In this document: positions 43,761 through 57,046 of the stretch, one piece after another | Layout of the letters: every line of letters begins with the position of its first letter | Numbering within the stretch: the first letter of the stretch is position 1 | Assembly (NCBI GenBank): GCA_029378245.1 | Contig: JARKIF010000190.1 | Location: 1 to 59,118, forward strand | Direction of reading: 5' to 3' | Length of the DNA: 59,118 bases | Source: Roridomyces roridus | Lineage: Eukaryota > Basidiomycota > Agaricomycetes > Agaricales > Mycenaceae | Position numbers and translations under genes: made by a program | The notes under the pieces: generated by a model | Told to the model about the DNA's origin: nothing | Database searches by the model: none | The model's input: the letters and a program-made list of their open reading frames with translations, nothing else

Positions 43761-46700
43761 ATGTCCGGCGAATCGTCGACGCGCTCCAACCTCGTCGATG
43801 TGTAAGACACCATCCTTTCTCTCCGTTACTTTCTTCTCACCAGCAAAACCAGATCGTACTCCCAACTCCATGCCATCCTGTCTGGCCAACAAGACGGCAC
43901 GACCATCGACCAGATTATAGAACACGTCACTCCGCGCCTCGAGCAGCTGCGCAACATCGCAGAACCCTTTGGCAAGCCTTCAGACGCGTCGAAAAAGAAG
44001 ATTGACGGTGGAGCGGCGGTGTTGAATGACGGGGTGACGCTGCGAGTCGAGGATGCGGACAAAGAGTACGTCTTGGCCGTCAGCAACAAGTTCCAGATCG
44101 ACCAAGTCCAAGCCCTCATCCTCCTTCGCTCGTTTCTATACAACAAAGGACTGCCGGCTTCGGTTGGCGACGGGAAGAGCGGCGAGGACGACAGCAGCTC
44201 GTTGGTGGACGAGTTGTTGGCCGCTATCACGCCGTTTTATTTTTCGGAACGGTTGTCGGTGCTTCGTGTGCTCTTGCCGCTGTTTCGTGCGAATGGAGAT
44301 CCTGCGGACCCGTTGTACGAGTTTGCGTCGAGCTTTGTGCCGAAACTCATTCCGGACGGGCAGAAATTTGCCGAGGAGGTGGTGGATGAGCTCGTGCGCA
44401 AGACGCGCTACAGAGTGCCGGAAACGATGCATAGGAATCCTCGCGAGGCGGCAAGAGATACGAGGCAGAATAGCGCAGAGCAGGTCGTCCTCCTCGAGGT
44501 TCTTTTTGCCGCCATGTGGGACTATGTCAAGTGCGATGGCCCCATTGTTGTCAAGATATTCACAACGGCGTATGATACGGCCGTCGGGGCGTCGCAGCTC
44601 AACGCGGCTCTCCTTATGGACGAAGAAGCGCTGCAAATAACCCAGGACATCGCCGCGTTGTGGGGCCTCATCATGCTCGAGGTCCTCGAACTTGAAACTC
44701 TGGCCGATCCGACCAACCTCATCGAGATATCCGCCGACCCGCAGGACAAGAACTTTTATACGGCGTCCCCCAGCTCGTTACAGCGCTTACACGAGATGGT
44801 CACGACCAACGACAACGGGCAGTACGCGTGCGTTTACATTGCCTGGGCTTTTGTGCTCTCTCGATTGGCGGCGGCGGTGGCGGAGCTGGACGAAATACCC
44901 GCCACCTATCGACCGTTTTTCGAGTCGATATTACCCCACCTGAGTCGGGCGTACTCGAAAGACCGAGAGCCTGCGCATGTTATCATGACGCGGACGTGCT
45001 TGCAGCCAAGCGTCGGGTTGATGGATTTCATGCTTAGTTACTTGACGAATTCGCCGCTGTTCGTCGCGTCTGTTGCGTGGAAACGCGCTTCTGTGGTTAC
45101 GGATCCGAATGCTACTGCATATCGGTCTGTTTTCAAAGGTATTTTTCTTCGCTTTTTGCGTCATGTTAGCTGACACCGCTTCCAGGGCTCCTTATAGCCA
45201 TAGTGGAACTCACCCCGGTCGAATCAATACCTCAGTTTGACATTCTCATTCAAGTCTGGATAAACCTGTTTGGCCGCAGCGAGAGCAAGGTGCGTCTTTC
45301 CATTGTTTCTTAACAATCAGATCCTTACGGGCGATCTAGTCCGTGGCTCAGATATGTGCTCAATATTGGGAATCCGACTGGCATGTCTCATCCGCGCGAC
45401 GGGCCATATTCGATGTCGCCCGCGCACGCTTCCCCATCCATTTCAAACCCCTCATCCAACTCCTTCGTGCCATGACCGGCGCTGGATTCCTCGACACTGA
45501 CCCCCTGTGCTCGACTCACGCGGGCAGACAAACACGACCGGCGTCTCAAGCGGCGGCACTAGACTCGTGCGCGCGCCATGTGTTTTACTACCTCGAAACA
45601 CTCTCTTCGTATTCGCAAATTGTACCTCTGGCGTCTGCCACCGGTCCCCACGCATTGTACGAGCGACAGCCTGAACGATATGGCCATCCGCATACGTCTA
45701 TCGGACTCAGTTATGCGAATCAGCGCCAGATACGGCTTCCTGGAGGCTCTACGCTCCCTATAGGCTCTCCTGGCCGTCTGTTGAGCAGCGACGGCGCCGA
45801 GTTGCTGATTGTGTGTTGGCAGCATGCACACTCGGGGTGGAAAATCATATTGGAAGTTCTCACCGATTATGTCAATCGGCGACGGATTCAGTCTGGCGGG
45901 GCGTACCAGGACGTCTCGTTTGCAAGGCGTGGGGCTGGGCAGCAGCAGCAACTCGTCACTCTGCGGCTCGAGGATGTTGGGGTGGAGATGGATGGTGGAG
46001 GCGTCGAGGAGGCGTCTATTACTGCTGCTTTGGACCTTGTGCGGAGTTTGATTCAAGATAATCCGGCGCAAGCGGAACAGCTGATGCAGGCGTTGGAAGC
46101 GGGGGAACCTGTTGTTTCGCATACCATGACGGAGGCGCAGCCACCGGATTTGGTCCAGCTTACGACGATGATTCTGGAAGAGGCTTTGTCTTCACCTCAC
46201 CACCAGCAACCGGCGCTGATTACTTCCGCTATGAGCGTCCTCTCCGCCATTCTGGCGCTACCACGATACGCACATCGTGTCTGGCTGTACATTCGGTCCA
46301 CATCGGTGCTCTTTACTGCGGATCGTAGTGTGGGCTTTGCCTCGGTGGGACTGGCGTCTGAACGTATTGGCGGGAGGTATACGATGACGCTTGCGTTACT
46401 CCATCTTGTCCGCCAACTGGCACTCGAGGCATTTTCGTCTATCCGGCCCGACAACCCGCGGCTCCAGCAGTTGAAGGAAGAGGTTCTCATTCGTGCCATC
46501 CGATTCGTCCATACCGAGATCTGGGTCGAGCATCTCAGTTGGAGGTACCTCCAGAAGGGCGAGTGCTTTGATATTGCGCAACAAGTGACTAGCTTGTACA
46601 ATGACATTTTGAAACACGCTCCTCTCGTTTTCAATGAGGAAATTTCGGTGCGTTATTCTTTGAATATTTCACTTTTTGTACTCAATTTATACCAGAAGAC

Positions 46701-49700
46701 GTTCCCTTTTGGCCAATTGTTGCAGGGCATCGTGGATCTGTGGCTCTTTAGAGCGACGACTTCCACCATCAACCCTCTGGTTTCTTCCCTTACCAACGGC
46801 CTCTCGGTTCTCGAGTTGCTGTACGATTCCAGGCATCTCAGTGACGTAAGGAGATTGATCTTCTCCTTGGCCTCGCATCTTCGTCTGGCCCGGATCGTCC
46901 TCAACCTCAAAATCAACTCGCGTAGCTCGAATCAGCCTTGTTTGTTGGAGCAATCCTTCTGCGCCCGTATCACCAACAGCATCGTCTCGCGTGACTCGTA
47001 TGCAGCCAAGATCGACCCTATTGACGTTCTTGCGCTGTATGTGAAGAATCGAAGCATCGGGAGCGTGGTACCGCTTGAAGCGACGAGAGTGCTGTGCGCT
47101 TTGTGCACGTCGTTTTCCATGGCATCTCCCTCTCCGCCGACCATCATTGCCCATCTCAATAATCCTGAAGCTACCGTTGCGTCGTTGGTGCGGATTATAC
47201 AGCATCCGTACGACGAGATGGCGTTGCGCACTTTGGTGTGGAATTTTATTTCATTGGCGGTGAATGAGGAGCCTGCGCTGGGAAGTCTGTTTGTCGTTGG
47301 GCAGTTCCGCACCCACAAGGGCAAGGGCAAGGCGATATCAGACAAGCCTGCGTCCGAGGAGAAGCGTGACAGCGCGCTTGATGTCGCCACGGAGGTGCTC
47401 GCTGGATGGAATGAGATGTGGGAGCTCAATCCGCAGCTTCTTTCCTCTGTATTGCGCTTTTTGGAGGTGGTTTGGCAGCATGGGCTTGAACATCGGGGCG
47501 TCCTTGATGCTCTTCGTGAAAGCTCCGAGTTCTGGGACCGTATAACCATGCTCGCATGCTCTGAGTTGGGGCCGCTTCCAGAGTACGAGACGGGATCATT
47601 TGCGGTTGTTGATGATGTTCGGCGATCAACACATCACGAGATCATTTCGATGCATGCGTACCGCACATTGGTCAAGTCTTATGCTTTGAAGATCATCGCG
47701 CACGATATTGGCATCCATTTTGCTTCTAGCAAAGAGGCGTCCAAGACCAAGCCTCTCAGCTTTTCGAAAATGGAACCCAAATTCAAATCGGCGGATACTC
47801 TCGGCGAGCTGCTCTCCGAGGCATCACCGAGCTCGTATGATCCGGAGCTGTACGATCAACTCTCGCAACAACTCGAAACGGATTTCCCCGCGTTGAATAT
47901 CGAGCAGGTGCGGTCTTCGCGGCCGATCGAGGAACGCGAATTTGGAGATGATTTTGCCTTTTCCGCGTCTCTTTTCCGGAGGCGTCTGCGGGCGTACGAG
48001 ACCTCGGTGGACCATCACGATTCTCTGATCGCCCAACTTCATCTGATCAATATGAATTTGTCTCTAACGCACTCACAAACGAACCTGGCGGATTCGTGGC
48101 AACTACTATTGCGCAAGGCTGTTCCGTACCTCCGTGGGGATGCCACTGTTGGGCCCATCCTCATCGCGAGTGCAGCTTCCATGTCGTATGATATCGCTGC
48201 AGAGAGGCGTTCTGGAGATATGATGGCGACCATCCACGGAGCAAGACTTTCGCTTCTCTTGTCTCTGCTCGAGGTTGTTTGGTTTGCGACGGCCGAGAAG
48301 AAGGAGGAGATTGGATCTTTTGTGGAGCTTGTCGAGAATGTGCGCAACATCATCCTGAACGAGGCTCAGCCGCCTTCAAAATCCTTCCTGGGCGGCCTCT
48401 CGGTTCCCTTCCATCGCACCCTCCTCCTCATCCTCTATTTCTGCGCGAAAAACTGCGGACTCCTGGCTCGTCGTCCTAAAACACTGAATGCCGATCAACG
48501 CCTCCGGATCGCTTCCATGATTGACGCGACGCTGGTGTTGGTCATTGACGCACTTCGTGTGGTTATGGTCTCTGCACGCAGTCGATTGGATATCGAGCTC
48601 GATCGAGATCTCGAGTTTTAGTGTCTGTTTTCGAGCAGTGCACTCGCCCGGATCTCAATCCGTCTTCGACGCTGTGGTTGACGCGGTGTCAAGAAACGGA
48701 TGTAATCCGGATTAGCCTTGACCTGTATGTCCACATTGATCTAGTTGGCTTGTCCGATCTTCCCCTCCTGCTTTCCCGGAAACGACCGCTATACGCTCCT
48801 CATCTCCTTCTCTTCCACATGACGCTCGCGGGCATCCCTTCCGCTGCTGAGAGGTTCGCCAGCGAGGGCGTTCTTGCCGCCTATGGCAACAACTGCCTCA
48901 GCGCTGCCATCAGCTCCGGCATGGTTGACGTTGTACTTGCAGAAATGCCGGGGCATCGTAGTCCAGCCCACACCACCTACTGTTCGATGCTTGGAATCAT
49001 CTCTGGCGTCGTTTCGGCTTTGGGTCGGCATAACCATTACTTTGACGCGGAAGCCAGCGGTCTCATCCAGTTGTACGGCGATCAAATCGCCAAAGCTCTC
49101 TCTTGGACGATTGGGGACGCTATTACGCTGCCTCTGCTGGAGGAGATTGAGCAGGTTGTGAACTTGTTTTACTCGATTGCCGAGAGTGCACCGTTGGGGC
49201 CGAATATCAGCCCTGCGGTCGAGAATGTTTTGCACGTGTTTTCTCCGCATGCGCTGCATCTGCTACAACAACTCAACTACGCTATTACACATCCGAATCA
49301 CCTGGCGAGTTTGTTGGAGCCAATTACGAGTGAGGAGAGGGCGCTTCTTGACAAGGATCCTCCGTCAGCGGAGCCACTGAAACGACCTTTGGTTGCTCAT
49401 TTGGTGCACCGACTCTTCCGGCTTTCGAGCAATATCCTCTCGACTTTGGTCACTATCAGTGGAGCCTACACGGTCCTCGCGAGCGACAAGATTGACTGGC
49501 CGGTTCATGAAGCTTTGATTGTGCCTGTGAGTAATCACTCAAAAGCTTTGTGAATTAACCGCTTATTGTTGTTAAAGCACTCCAAAGTCGTCCTGGGCGA
49601 ACCAGCGTCCATGGGCACTCTGCTCGAATTGGGCAATTGCACCCTGGATGTATTGCGAGATCTAGTGAATCGGCCGGCTGGGCAGAGTCTTTCGGACGTT

Positions 49701-50117
49701 GGGTCTTTACCAGGCACGTATGCGCTGGATGTGCGGCAAGGCGTGACGACTGCGCGGAGGAATCTGGAGGCGCTGTTGATTTACGCGTCGACGCAGCTGG
49801 CGATGTGGTTATCCAAGCCTGACTTTGACGTGAATCCGAGTAGTGAGATGGATACTGAGGAGCAGCAGCAGCAGGCGGATGGTCATGGGCATGGGCATGG
49901 GAGGGAGGAGAGGAGGGCACCGAGACAGTCGTTGTCGCTTGCGGATCGGTTGAGGAGGGGAGTGACGGGGGAAATGGCTGCTGATTTGCAGTCGCTGTTG
50001 ACCAAGTCCAAGCCGATTATCGCCAAGAGTGATGCGGTGTTGGGATCGCCTGGGGTGGACTTGACGCAGGTCTTGACGAATTTCTTGCAGGAGCGGATTG
50101 TTTCCACTGGCAAGTGA
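43761..50117 (+). CDS. Large nucleoporin, Nup188 type; one missing base in the assembly or a real frameshift
   Basis: Six exons (43761-43801, 43844-45138, 45186-45289, 45340-46647, 46696-49526, 49578-50117) encode about 2039 residues, in the range of the inner-ring nucleoporins. The sequence is an alpha-helical solenoid throughout. LPGGSTLPIGSPGRLLS, then HSGWKIILEVLTDYVNRRR, fit the SH3-like insertion of Nup188 better than Nup192/205; I am fairly but not fully sure of that choice. The 46648-46695 intron is in frame and could be overlooked. At 48616-48619 a TTTT run breaks the frame (LDRDLEF stop). Adding one T restores VSVFEQCTRPDLNP, and the exon total is then divisible by three. The protein is a scaffold of the nuclear pore. 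Confidence 0.8.
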
Positions 50118-50200
50118 CGAAAAGTATCTTTAGTAGATTGTATTTCTATGTATGTTCTAGTACACGTAACTGCCAAAAGCCACCTCGTACCATTCCCACC

Positions 50201-51263
50201 ATGAGGGTAGCCGCGGTGCACGCAGCACCGGTGTACATGGACAAGGAGGCCACCACCCAGAAAGTGATTGACTTGATCAGGCAAGCGGGCGAGCGGGGTA
50301 TACGATTGCTGGTGTTTCCCGAGACGTTTATTCCTGGATATCCGTACTTTATCGAGTGTTATCCCCCGCTCAAGCAAGTCGGTGCGATTGCGCTGTATGC
50401 CGAGGTGAGTGAGTTTCCGATCTTCAAGTTCTGCGGCATCTAACCTCTTGTGATTCTAGCAATCCGTTGTAACCCAAGGCAAAGAAATCTCGGCCATCCA
50501 ATCAGCCTGTCGGGAGACTGGCGTGGCTATCAGCTTGGGCGTCTCGGAACGCATGGCAGGAGGATTCACGCTGTTTAATAGTCAGATCAATGTGGACGGG
50601 AACGGCGAGTTGTTGGGTGTGCATCGCAAGTTGCAGCCCACGTATGTCGAGAGGGCTGTTTGGGCTTGTGGGAGCGGGGCTACGCTCAAGACGTACAAGA
50701 CTGGGGATGGGTATAACTTGGGAGGTGAGTGTCGAGTGCTTGTGGAGGCAAAATGTTGGTGTGAATGTCGTTCAGGTCTGTGTTGTTGGGAAAACACCAT
50801 GCACCTCGCACGACAGGCCCTCGTCGAGCAGAATGAGCACATCCATGCCGCGGCTTGGCCCGCGTTGAGCGTGCTGGCGGGGTTTGAAGCGGTGGCGGAC
50901 ATACAGATCGAGGCGCTGATGAAAAGCCACGCTTTGATGTGCCAGACGTTTGTCGTATGCGCGTCGAGCTACGTCGATGAGGGGTGTTTAGCTTGGATGG
51001 ACGAGAATTTGGGCAGCCAATCTCTGCTCAAGAAGGGCGGAGGGTGGTCGGCTGTTGTGCATCCATTCTGCGAAGTGTTGGCAGGGCCGCATACGAGCGA
51101 GACGGAGTGCATGCTGGAAGCCGAGATTGAATTGAGGGAGCTGGCTGAGGTGAAGGTTTGGATCGACGCGGCTGGGCATTATAAGCGGCCTGAAGTGCTG
51201 GAGCTGAAGGTTCATGGGAGGCCGCTGTGGGAGGGTGATGCAGTCCAGGGATTCCAAGAGTGA
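50201..51263 (+). CDS. Nitrilase-family C-N hydrolase
   Basis: Three exons (50201-50404, 50460-50724, 50776-51263) encode 318 residues. The catalytic triad is visible: Glu41 in VFPETFIPGYP, Lys125 in VHRKLQPTYVER and Cys160 in LCCWENTMHLAR. The Cys motif is completed across the second intron. RLLVFPE at the first strand and the long C-terminal part fit true nitrilases and cyanide hydratases (nitrile to acid plus ammonia, or cyanide to formamide) more than amidases. Substrate cannot be told. The gene starts 84 bp after the nucleoporin stop codon, on the same strand. Confidence 0.88.
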
Positions 51264-51452
51264 GGTCGCGTCGTTGTTTGGGAAATTGAATCGCGTTCAA
51301 GCTATTGTGAAGATTTCGCCCGTGGAGAGATTCCGCGCAAGCCTACGCTGCCGCAAATCCGAGTCAGCCTCGGGACCCATACAAACAAAGCCGAATTAGT
51401 AACCCGATCTCATCTCTTTGAACAACACCTCATTGACCTCTCCCCTCAAACC

Positions 51453-53925
51453 ATGTCCACCGTTGCAACTCAGACTCAGCCTCGTGCCCAGCGTGGCACT
51501 GGCAAGCGAAACAACCGCGGTCGCAGTGGCCAAAACCGCCCGGCGCGTTCCAGCACCAAGGCAGATGAAAAGATTGAAGAAACGCCTTCCACGACTGCAA
51601 CGGCTGAAGAAGAGACTCAGGCCGAAGACACTGCGGTCTGCTGGATCTGTGCAGAACCCGTCAAGTACTACGCCGTGGCCGAGTGTAACCACCGGACATG
51701 CCATGTCTGTTCCCTCCGTTTGCGCGCGCTTTACAAGAAAAACGACTGCACATTCTGCAAGGTCCGTTTACCCTTTTCTTGGGGCGCGTGAATTGAATTG
51801 TTATAGGAACCACAACCCAATATGGTTTTTACTGCATCGCCAGACGCCCTGTTTTCCAGCTTCGAGACCGACCAGATGACCTGGAAAGATGCGAAACTGA
51901 GCATTTACTTTGAGAGCCAGGAGATGATGGAGGAGACTCTTCTACTGCTGCGTTTCAATTGTCCCGACTCCGAGTGCGACTTTATCGGGAATAGCTGGAG
52001 CGACATCAAGCTCCATGTGCGCGCTACTCACGGCAGACTCATGTGGTGCGTTTCCCTTCCACTATTCACCTGCGTTCGTTAATGCCATTCCCAGCGATCT
52101 TTGTATTCGGAGCAAAAAGGTCTTTGCACATGAGCACGCGCTCTACCCGCCCAACATCCTGCCTCTGCATCTTCCCTCTATGCTCTCCCACAATCGGTCC
52201 AATAAATCGGCTGGGAAAGGCAAAGACAACAAGGACCAGATCGAAGGCGGGGTCCACCCCTTGTGCGAGTTCTGCCACGAGTGCTTCTTTAGTGGAGACG
52301 AGCTCTTTACGCACATGCGCGAGACGCACGAGGAGTGCTTTGTTTGTAAACGGGACGATGTCCGCGACCAATAGTATGTCCTTTCTTTTACTTGTTCGAA
52401 AACAGCTACTAATGTGTATGGAAGCTTCCTGAATTATGCTGCCCTCGAGGTGCACTTTAACAATGCGCACCACCCATGCCCACACGGTTCCTGTCTGGCA
52501 CGCAAATTCGTCGTTTATGGCAGTGCACTTGACCTCCAGGCGCATCTGGTCGAAGATCACGGCGAGGAGATGGGTAAAGGCGCGAGGAGGGATGTGAGGC
52601 GCGTCGAAGCTGCATGGGATGAAGTTCGCCATACCAACAACTCTGGTTCTGGACAAGGACGAGGTCGCGGACGAGGGAGGGAACGCGACAGGGACAGGGA
52701 CAGAGAGGTTGAAAGAGAGCCGCCTCCAGCGCCTGTGCAGGCGCAACCGCAACCCCGCCCGCCGGGAGTTGGAACGCGAAGACGCGAAGGCTTTGGCGCT
52801 GCCTTGACTGTCGAAGGGAACACGCCTCCTCCGCCTCCGTCAATTTCTCCCGTGCCTGCTGCCCCACGCGCGGATGTCGACCCTGCTGTCGCCGAGTATG
52901 TGATTCTTTTCTGGCTGATGCAATCTCATCTTGTTTACAGACGACACAATGCCTTTCTTGCTCGATTATCTGCCCTTGCCACGAACCCCGTGACGGCTGT
53001 CCCCGCCGCCCGTGCCGCGATCCGTTCTTTCCGGGCGAACGAGAGTACCGCTGCGGCACTTATTTCGACGTTGTTCAGCATTGTAGGCGACAAGATGGAG
53101 GCGGCGTCGAGTGTTGTTAATGGGTTTGTGGATTTGTTGGATGGGGACGGTGAGAGTGATAGAGAGCAGCGAGAGGCGGTTCTAGCTGCTTGGCGTGCAT
53201 TCGAGGTGGCGGTATGTGTTTTTTTCTCGCTTAATCTGCGATTAATACTGACTGTGGCTCTTTAGCAAAGACGCCAGTTCCCGGAACTTGTGCCTACCTC
53301 TGTCGGCTCTGGCTTTGCCGGAATCGCCAGTGGTCGCGTTCTAAACGCCAAGCATGCGACAGCTGGGCGCGGGAGGCAAGTTTGGGATCGCGTTGCCCAG
53401 GCAGCCTCTTCCTCCTCTTCCTCTACAACTCAACGTTTCCCCGCCCTATCCAACACCAACGCTGGCGCCTCCACCAGCGGCACTCGCCCCGGACAGCGCA
53501 ACACGCCGTGGTCAGGCAGCTCTGCGACTCGCCCTGCCCAACCTACTTTTGCCCCTTCCTCGTCCTTCGTCCCGCCAAATCTCAACGCTGCTCCAACGCC
53601 TACTGTCACCCCGTTTTCGATGAACATACCCAGTGCGCCTGCTTCACGTAACGCACCGAAGCTGTCGAATTCGTTATTCCCCGAACTGGCTCCGTCGGCT
53701 GCGGCGCGTCCCAAGGCTCTTGTTAGTGGGAATCAGTCGTTGAAGAATATATTAGGGACGCCGACGCTTGGGCCTGGAGCATGGGGTGCTGGTGCTGGTG
53801 CTGGTGCTGCGACTCCTACTGAGGAGGTTGGAGTTGATGCGGCTGCGGCTGCTGGTGGAGGGAAGAAGAAGGGCAAAGGGAAGGGGAAGCAGACGTTGTT
53901 CACCCTTGGGACGTTCCCTTCGTGA
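51453..53925 (+). CDS. Hel2/ZNF598-type RING E3 ubiquitin ligase (ribosome quality control)
   Basis: Six exons (51453-51761, 51807-52045, 52095-52373, 52425-52895, 52941-53211, 53266-53925) sum to 742 residues in frame. The N-terminus is basic and disordered. It is followed by a RING (CWICAEPVKYYAVAECNHRT, then CHVCSLRLRALY and CTFCK) and a series of C2H2-like fingers (CPDSECDFIGNSWSDIKLH, CEFCHECFFSGDELFTHM, CFVCKRDDVRDQYF, ALEVHFNNAHHPCPHGSC). An R/G- and RD-rich stretch and a Gly/Lys-rich tail (GGGKKKGKGKGKQ) complete it. Hel2 marks collided ribosomes with ubiquitin. The gene is convergent with the NADPH oxidase. Confidence 0.92.
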
Positions 53926-54101
53926 GGTGGCTGTAGACGATTCTGATAGATGTGTACAATCTTCTTAGCACGGAGAAGGCTTAAATATGTACATTCCATG
54001 GGATATGCTGCGTCTAATAAATCGCAGATCTGCGGTAAATGATACACCTATGACCAGCACGAGACAATGTATAACCCTAACCCTACTAATAATATACACA
54101 T

Positions 54102-56135
54102 TTAGAAGTTTTCTGAGGGTGCGAGACGCCTTAGTTTATGAGCAGCGACGAACAAGCCAAGACATACCCTTGCCAAAGAAGAACCGAGTGCCTTCGTTGT
54201 TGGGCGAGCTGTACTGGTTGGACTTTTCGTGCAACGCCTTGGCGATGGCTGCCGGACCGCAGAAGAACTAACAGGAAATTCAAATTAACACAGGGCTGGC
54301 GTGAGTTGGAGATGGTGGACGTACCACACCGACATCCGACTCGGGATGCTTCGCAGTGATGGAGGTGAATATCTTGTCCCAATTCGGGCGACCAAAGTGC
54401 GTCGGGGCGCGTAGAGAGGTGATGGCGTCCTTTTCTGCACCGACATCTTGAACCTATATGAAAGGATTGTCATTACGGAGGTTCGCATGCTATGCAAGGA
54501 CGAGACGCACGATGATATTGTTCATGTCGTCCTCCTTGATGCGCGCGGTGAGGTAGATGTTGATCTCAATCCTGTTTTGCGTGTCTTGCGTTTCGATGGC
54601 GTGGAGGAGCGAGTGGAACCATTCGGCTGTGCCAAAGTCGCGGATGACCCAGGTAAAGTATACCTGTCGGTTGTTCAAAATGACATGACAATGCAAAGAA
54701 CCAACGACCGACCTTTGAGAGCCGAGTGGGTTTGGCCGAGCTAAAGTTGTTCATGCGGTACCAGATGTGCTTCAAAATCCTAGTCGAGATGTAAGAGGAT
54801 AATTTCCACCAGAATCCAGGAACATACGAAGCGAAGGGGGTAACACCGATACCCGCACCAACGAGAAGAACAGTCTCGAAATCCAAGAACTCCTCCGAGC
54901 AGGTGCCAAACGGTCCGTCGACCATGACCCGAGGAAGAGCACGGCTGACAGGCGGCTGCACAACAGTGCTCTCGCCCGCCTTATTCGATGATTTGCCCTC
55001 AAAGTCGCAGCCGACCGCCTTGGCGAGCGCGGTAGTGAAATCGCCTTCAACACGGATATGGACCGAATGTAGTCTTCTTCAGGAGCGCTGCGCGAATTGA
55101 GTGAGCGAAGAGTAATGTAGAGTGGCGAGTGGCGGACCTGGTAAGTGTGAAGGGATGCCACTGGAAATAGGAGATTTCGGGGCAGTTGATGAAGATGTAC
55201 TCTCCAGCCCTGGTTGTTGTCTTCTCTTTCTTGATCTGGAGCTCCATGGTCTTTGACGGGTGCTGGATGACCTTGGAGATGTACGTGACGTGGCGCGAAC
55301 GAACTTCGCGGAGAATACGCTCGTAGACAAAGATAAGGCCGCCGACAATCCAGTACCGCTGTGTCTCAAATTAGTGACAAAGTGGAGAATGGGACACAGC
55401 AAACTCACCCAAAAGACGCCGATAGTGTTGTAAGAGCAGAAGGGCTGACGATCGGCCTTGATCATGCAGAACATGCCGTGGAACTGCCACAAGAGGAAGA
55501 ACGGGATGAAGAGGTGGTGGGTGTACCAGAACTTCTCGAATCCTCCGTTCGGCGTACGCCTACGCTTCTCTATGGCGTAGTAGACCATGATACCGAGCGC
55601 TACCCACATCAACCACCCGGTCCAGAGGGGCCCGATGATGAAGTTGGCGTAGACGAAGAAGGCGACCTTCTTGCCCACGGTGGTGGCACTGGTATCCGCC
55701 ATCGTCAAGTGATATAGGTTCACGACCGTGGGCGAGGGTGTGGACAAGACTACCGATCACGATAGCCCAACCAACGGACTTGTGAAAGGTGATGTTTTCG
55801 TCGAAAGGATGACAGTCCCGATGGGAGTGCGACGAATGACCGAGATGAAGTTGCGGCAGATGGGGGAGAAGGATGAAGATGACGTCCACGTGCAGAACCA
55901 AGAGCCGCCGAGCGAGCAATGACTGAAGTAAATCGTCGTCAACTTGAGAAGTGGACTGTAAAAGGAAGACCCATACCGAAAGTGATCCCAAACGTTGCTC
56001 TCGCATTATTCAAATTGTCCTTGAGACTATAATGAAGCCACGCGAGGATGAACGCCACAAGGTGAAGTCCCAAAAACACGATGAGAAGAGACCGATGCGG
56101 CCCTCATTTATCATCCAAATGTTCCATTTCCGAAC
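54102..56135 (-). pseudogene. NADPH oxidase (Nox) gene with at least six single-base frame breaks
   Basis: The catalytic subunit of a superoxide-generating NADPH oxidase is recognisable end to end: membrane start (WMINEGRIGLF), haem-helix region (ICRNFISVIRRTP, NITFHKSVGWAI, SLVHTLAH), FWYTHHLFIPFFLLWQFHG, FAD site (SYFQWHPFTLTSAPE), NADPH site (DGPFGTCSEEF, VLLVGAGIGVTPFAS), VFFCGPAAIAKALH and the conserved end FFFGKENF, completed by a tiny last exon at 54102-54112. The frame must be corrected by single bases near 55066, 55726, 55807, 55862-55866, 55898 and 56084. All are in short homopolymers. Splice sites look intact. Either the copy is a young pseudogene or the assembly is poor here. The first exon was not identified. 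Confidence 0.75.
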
Positions 56136-57046
56136 ATTGCTTTTGGGAAGTAGCAGCCTTGAACGCGACATTGTCGGTAGTTTTGCTTTCGACCTTTTGG
56201 AGGCCTTGCAAACGCCACCGTTCTGTCTTGTTTGCGCTGGAGATGGGTTGCCCCCGTCTTTGACGCGTCACCGTCAAGTCCTGGTGAATATCCAGAAACA
56301 CGCGATAGGTTTATCGGAAGTGACGTGAAGAGGGAGCAGGCCGGCCTGGTGGTATGGAAGAAAGGGAAAGGAATGGAGGACGAGGACGCATCGAGAGCTG
56401 TTTCAAAGACATTATGTACGAGACCGGTCCAGAACTGCGCTTGGTCGGTCTCCAGGATTGTGACGAGTCCAGACTGGGCGGGGCCAGTGATGTTTATGTT
56501 AGGCGCTTGACGACTCCGCTGCATCGGATGAACGCGTTTGAGTCGACGTGAATCTCAAGGTCGAGAGCAGCAACCATAGTTCTAACCATTGAAAAGAAAG
56601 ATAGATGAACGAGAAGGATAAGATTTTGTTCTTGATCCGTCGGGCCAGTCATAACCGGTACCACCGACTTCAGCTCGAGAGGTCCTAGCAATTACCTAGC
56701 CAAGCTCCCAGCGCCGCTCTCGCGGACTCTGAAGTAGTAAGTTCAAACGACCCAATGCTCGAGATCATTCGACTCCTCAGTGCTGCGTCCACTGCCAGAA
56801 CCTCGTCAACTTGCACCGGAGTCTGGAGTACATAATTCCAAGCGTATTGCAAGCGCAAGATATCTATGGATACTGAGTGCAAGAGCGGTGGAATCTTTGA
56901 CCATTGAACGCCAAAAAAGGTATCTACGACACACCGTTTCCTCAAACTCCTTGACCGCCGCCCTCCCTCACCCTCTGCGCCGCATTCCTCCCTTTCATCC
57001 TCCCTTGCAGCACCCTGCAGCCCCTTCTCCTCCGACCGCCGCTTAG
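56136..57046. other. Intergenic stretch, no gene recognised
   Basis: It should contain the true first exon and promoter of the oxidase gene. Remaining open frames are short and unsupported. Confidence 0.35.

Noticed and set aside
46648..46695. Treating this stretch as coding in the nucleoporin
   Set aside because: It is open in frame, but a GTGCGT donor, an ACCAG acceptor and a 48 bp length make an in-frame intron more likely.
54071..54085. ATAACCCTAACCCTA as an interstitial telomere
   Set aside because: Only two copies of CCCTAA, which is expected by chance; it also lies in the 3' flank of the oxidase gene.
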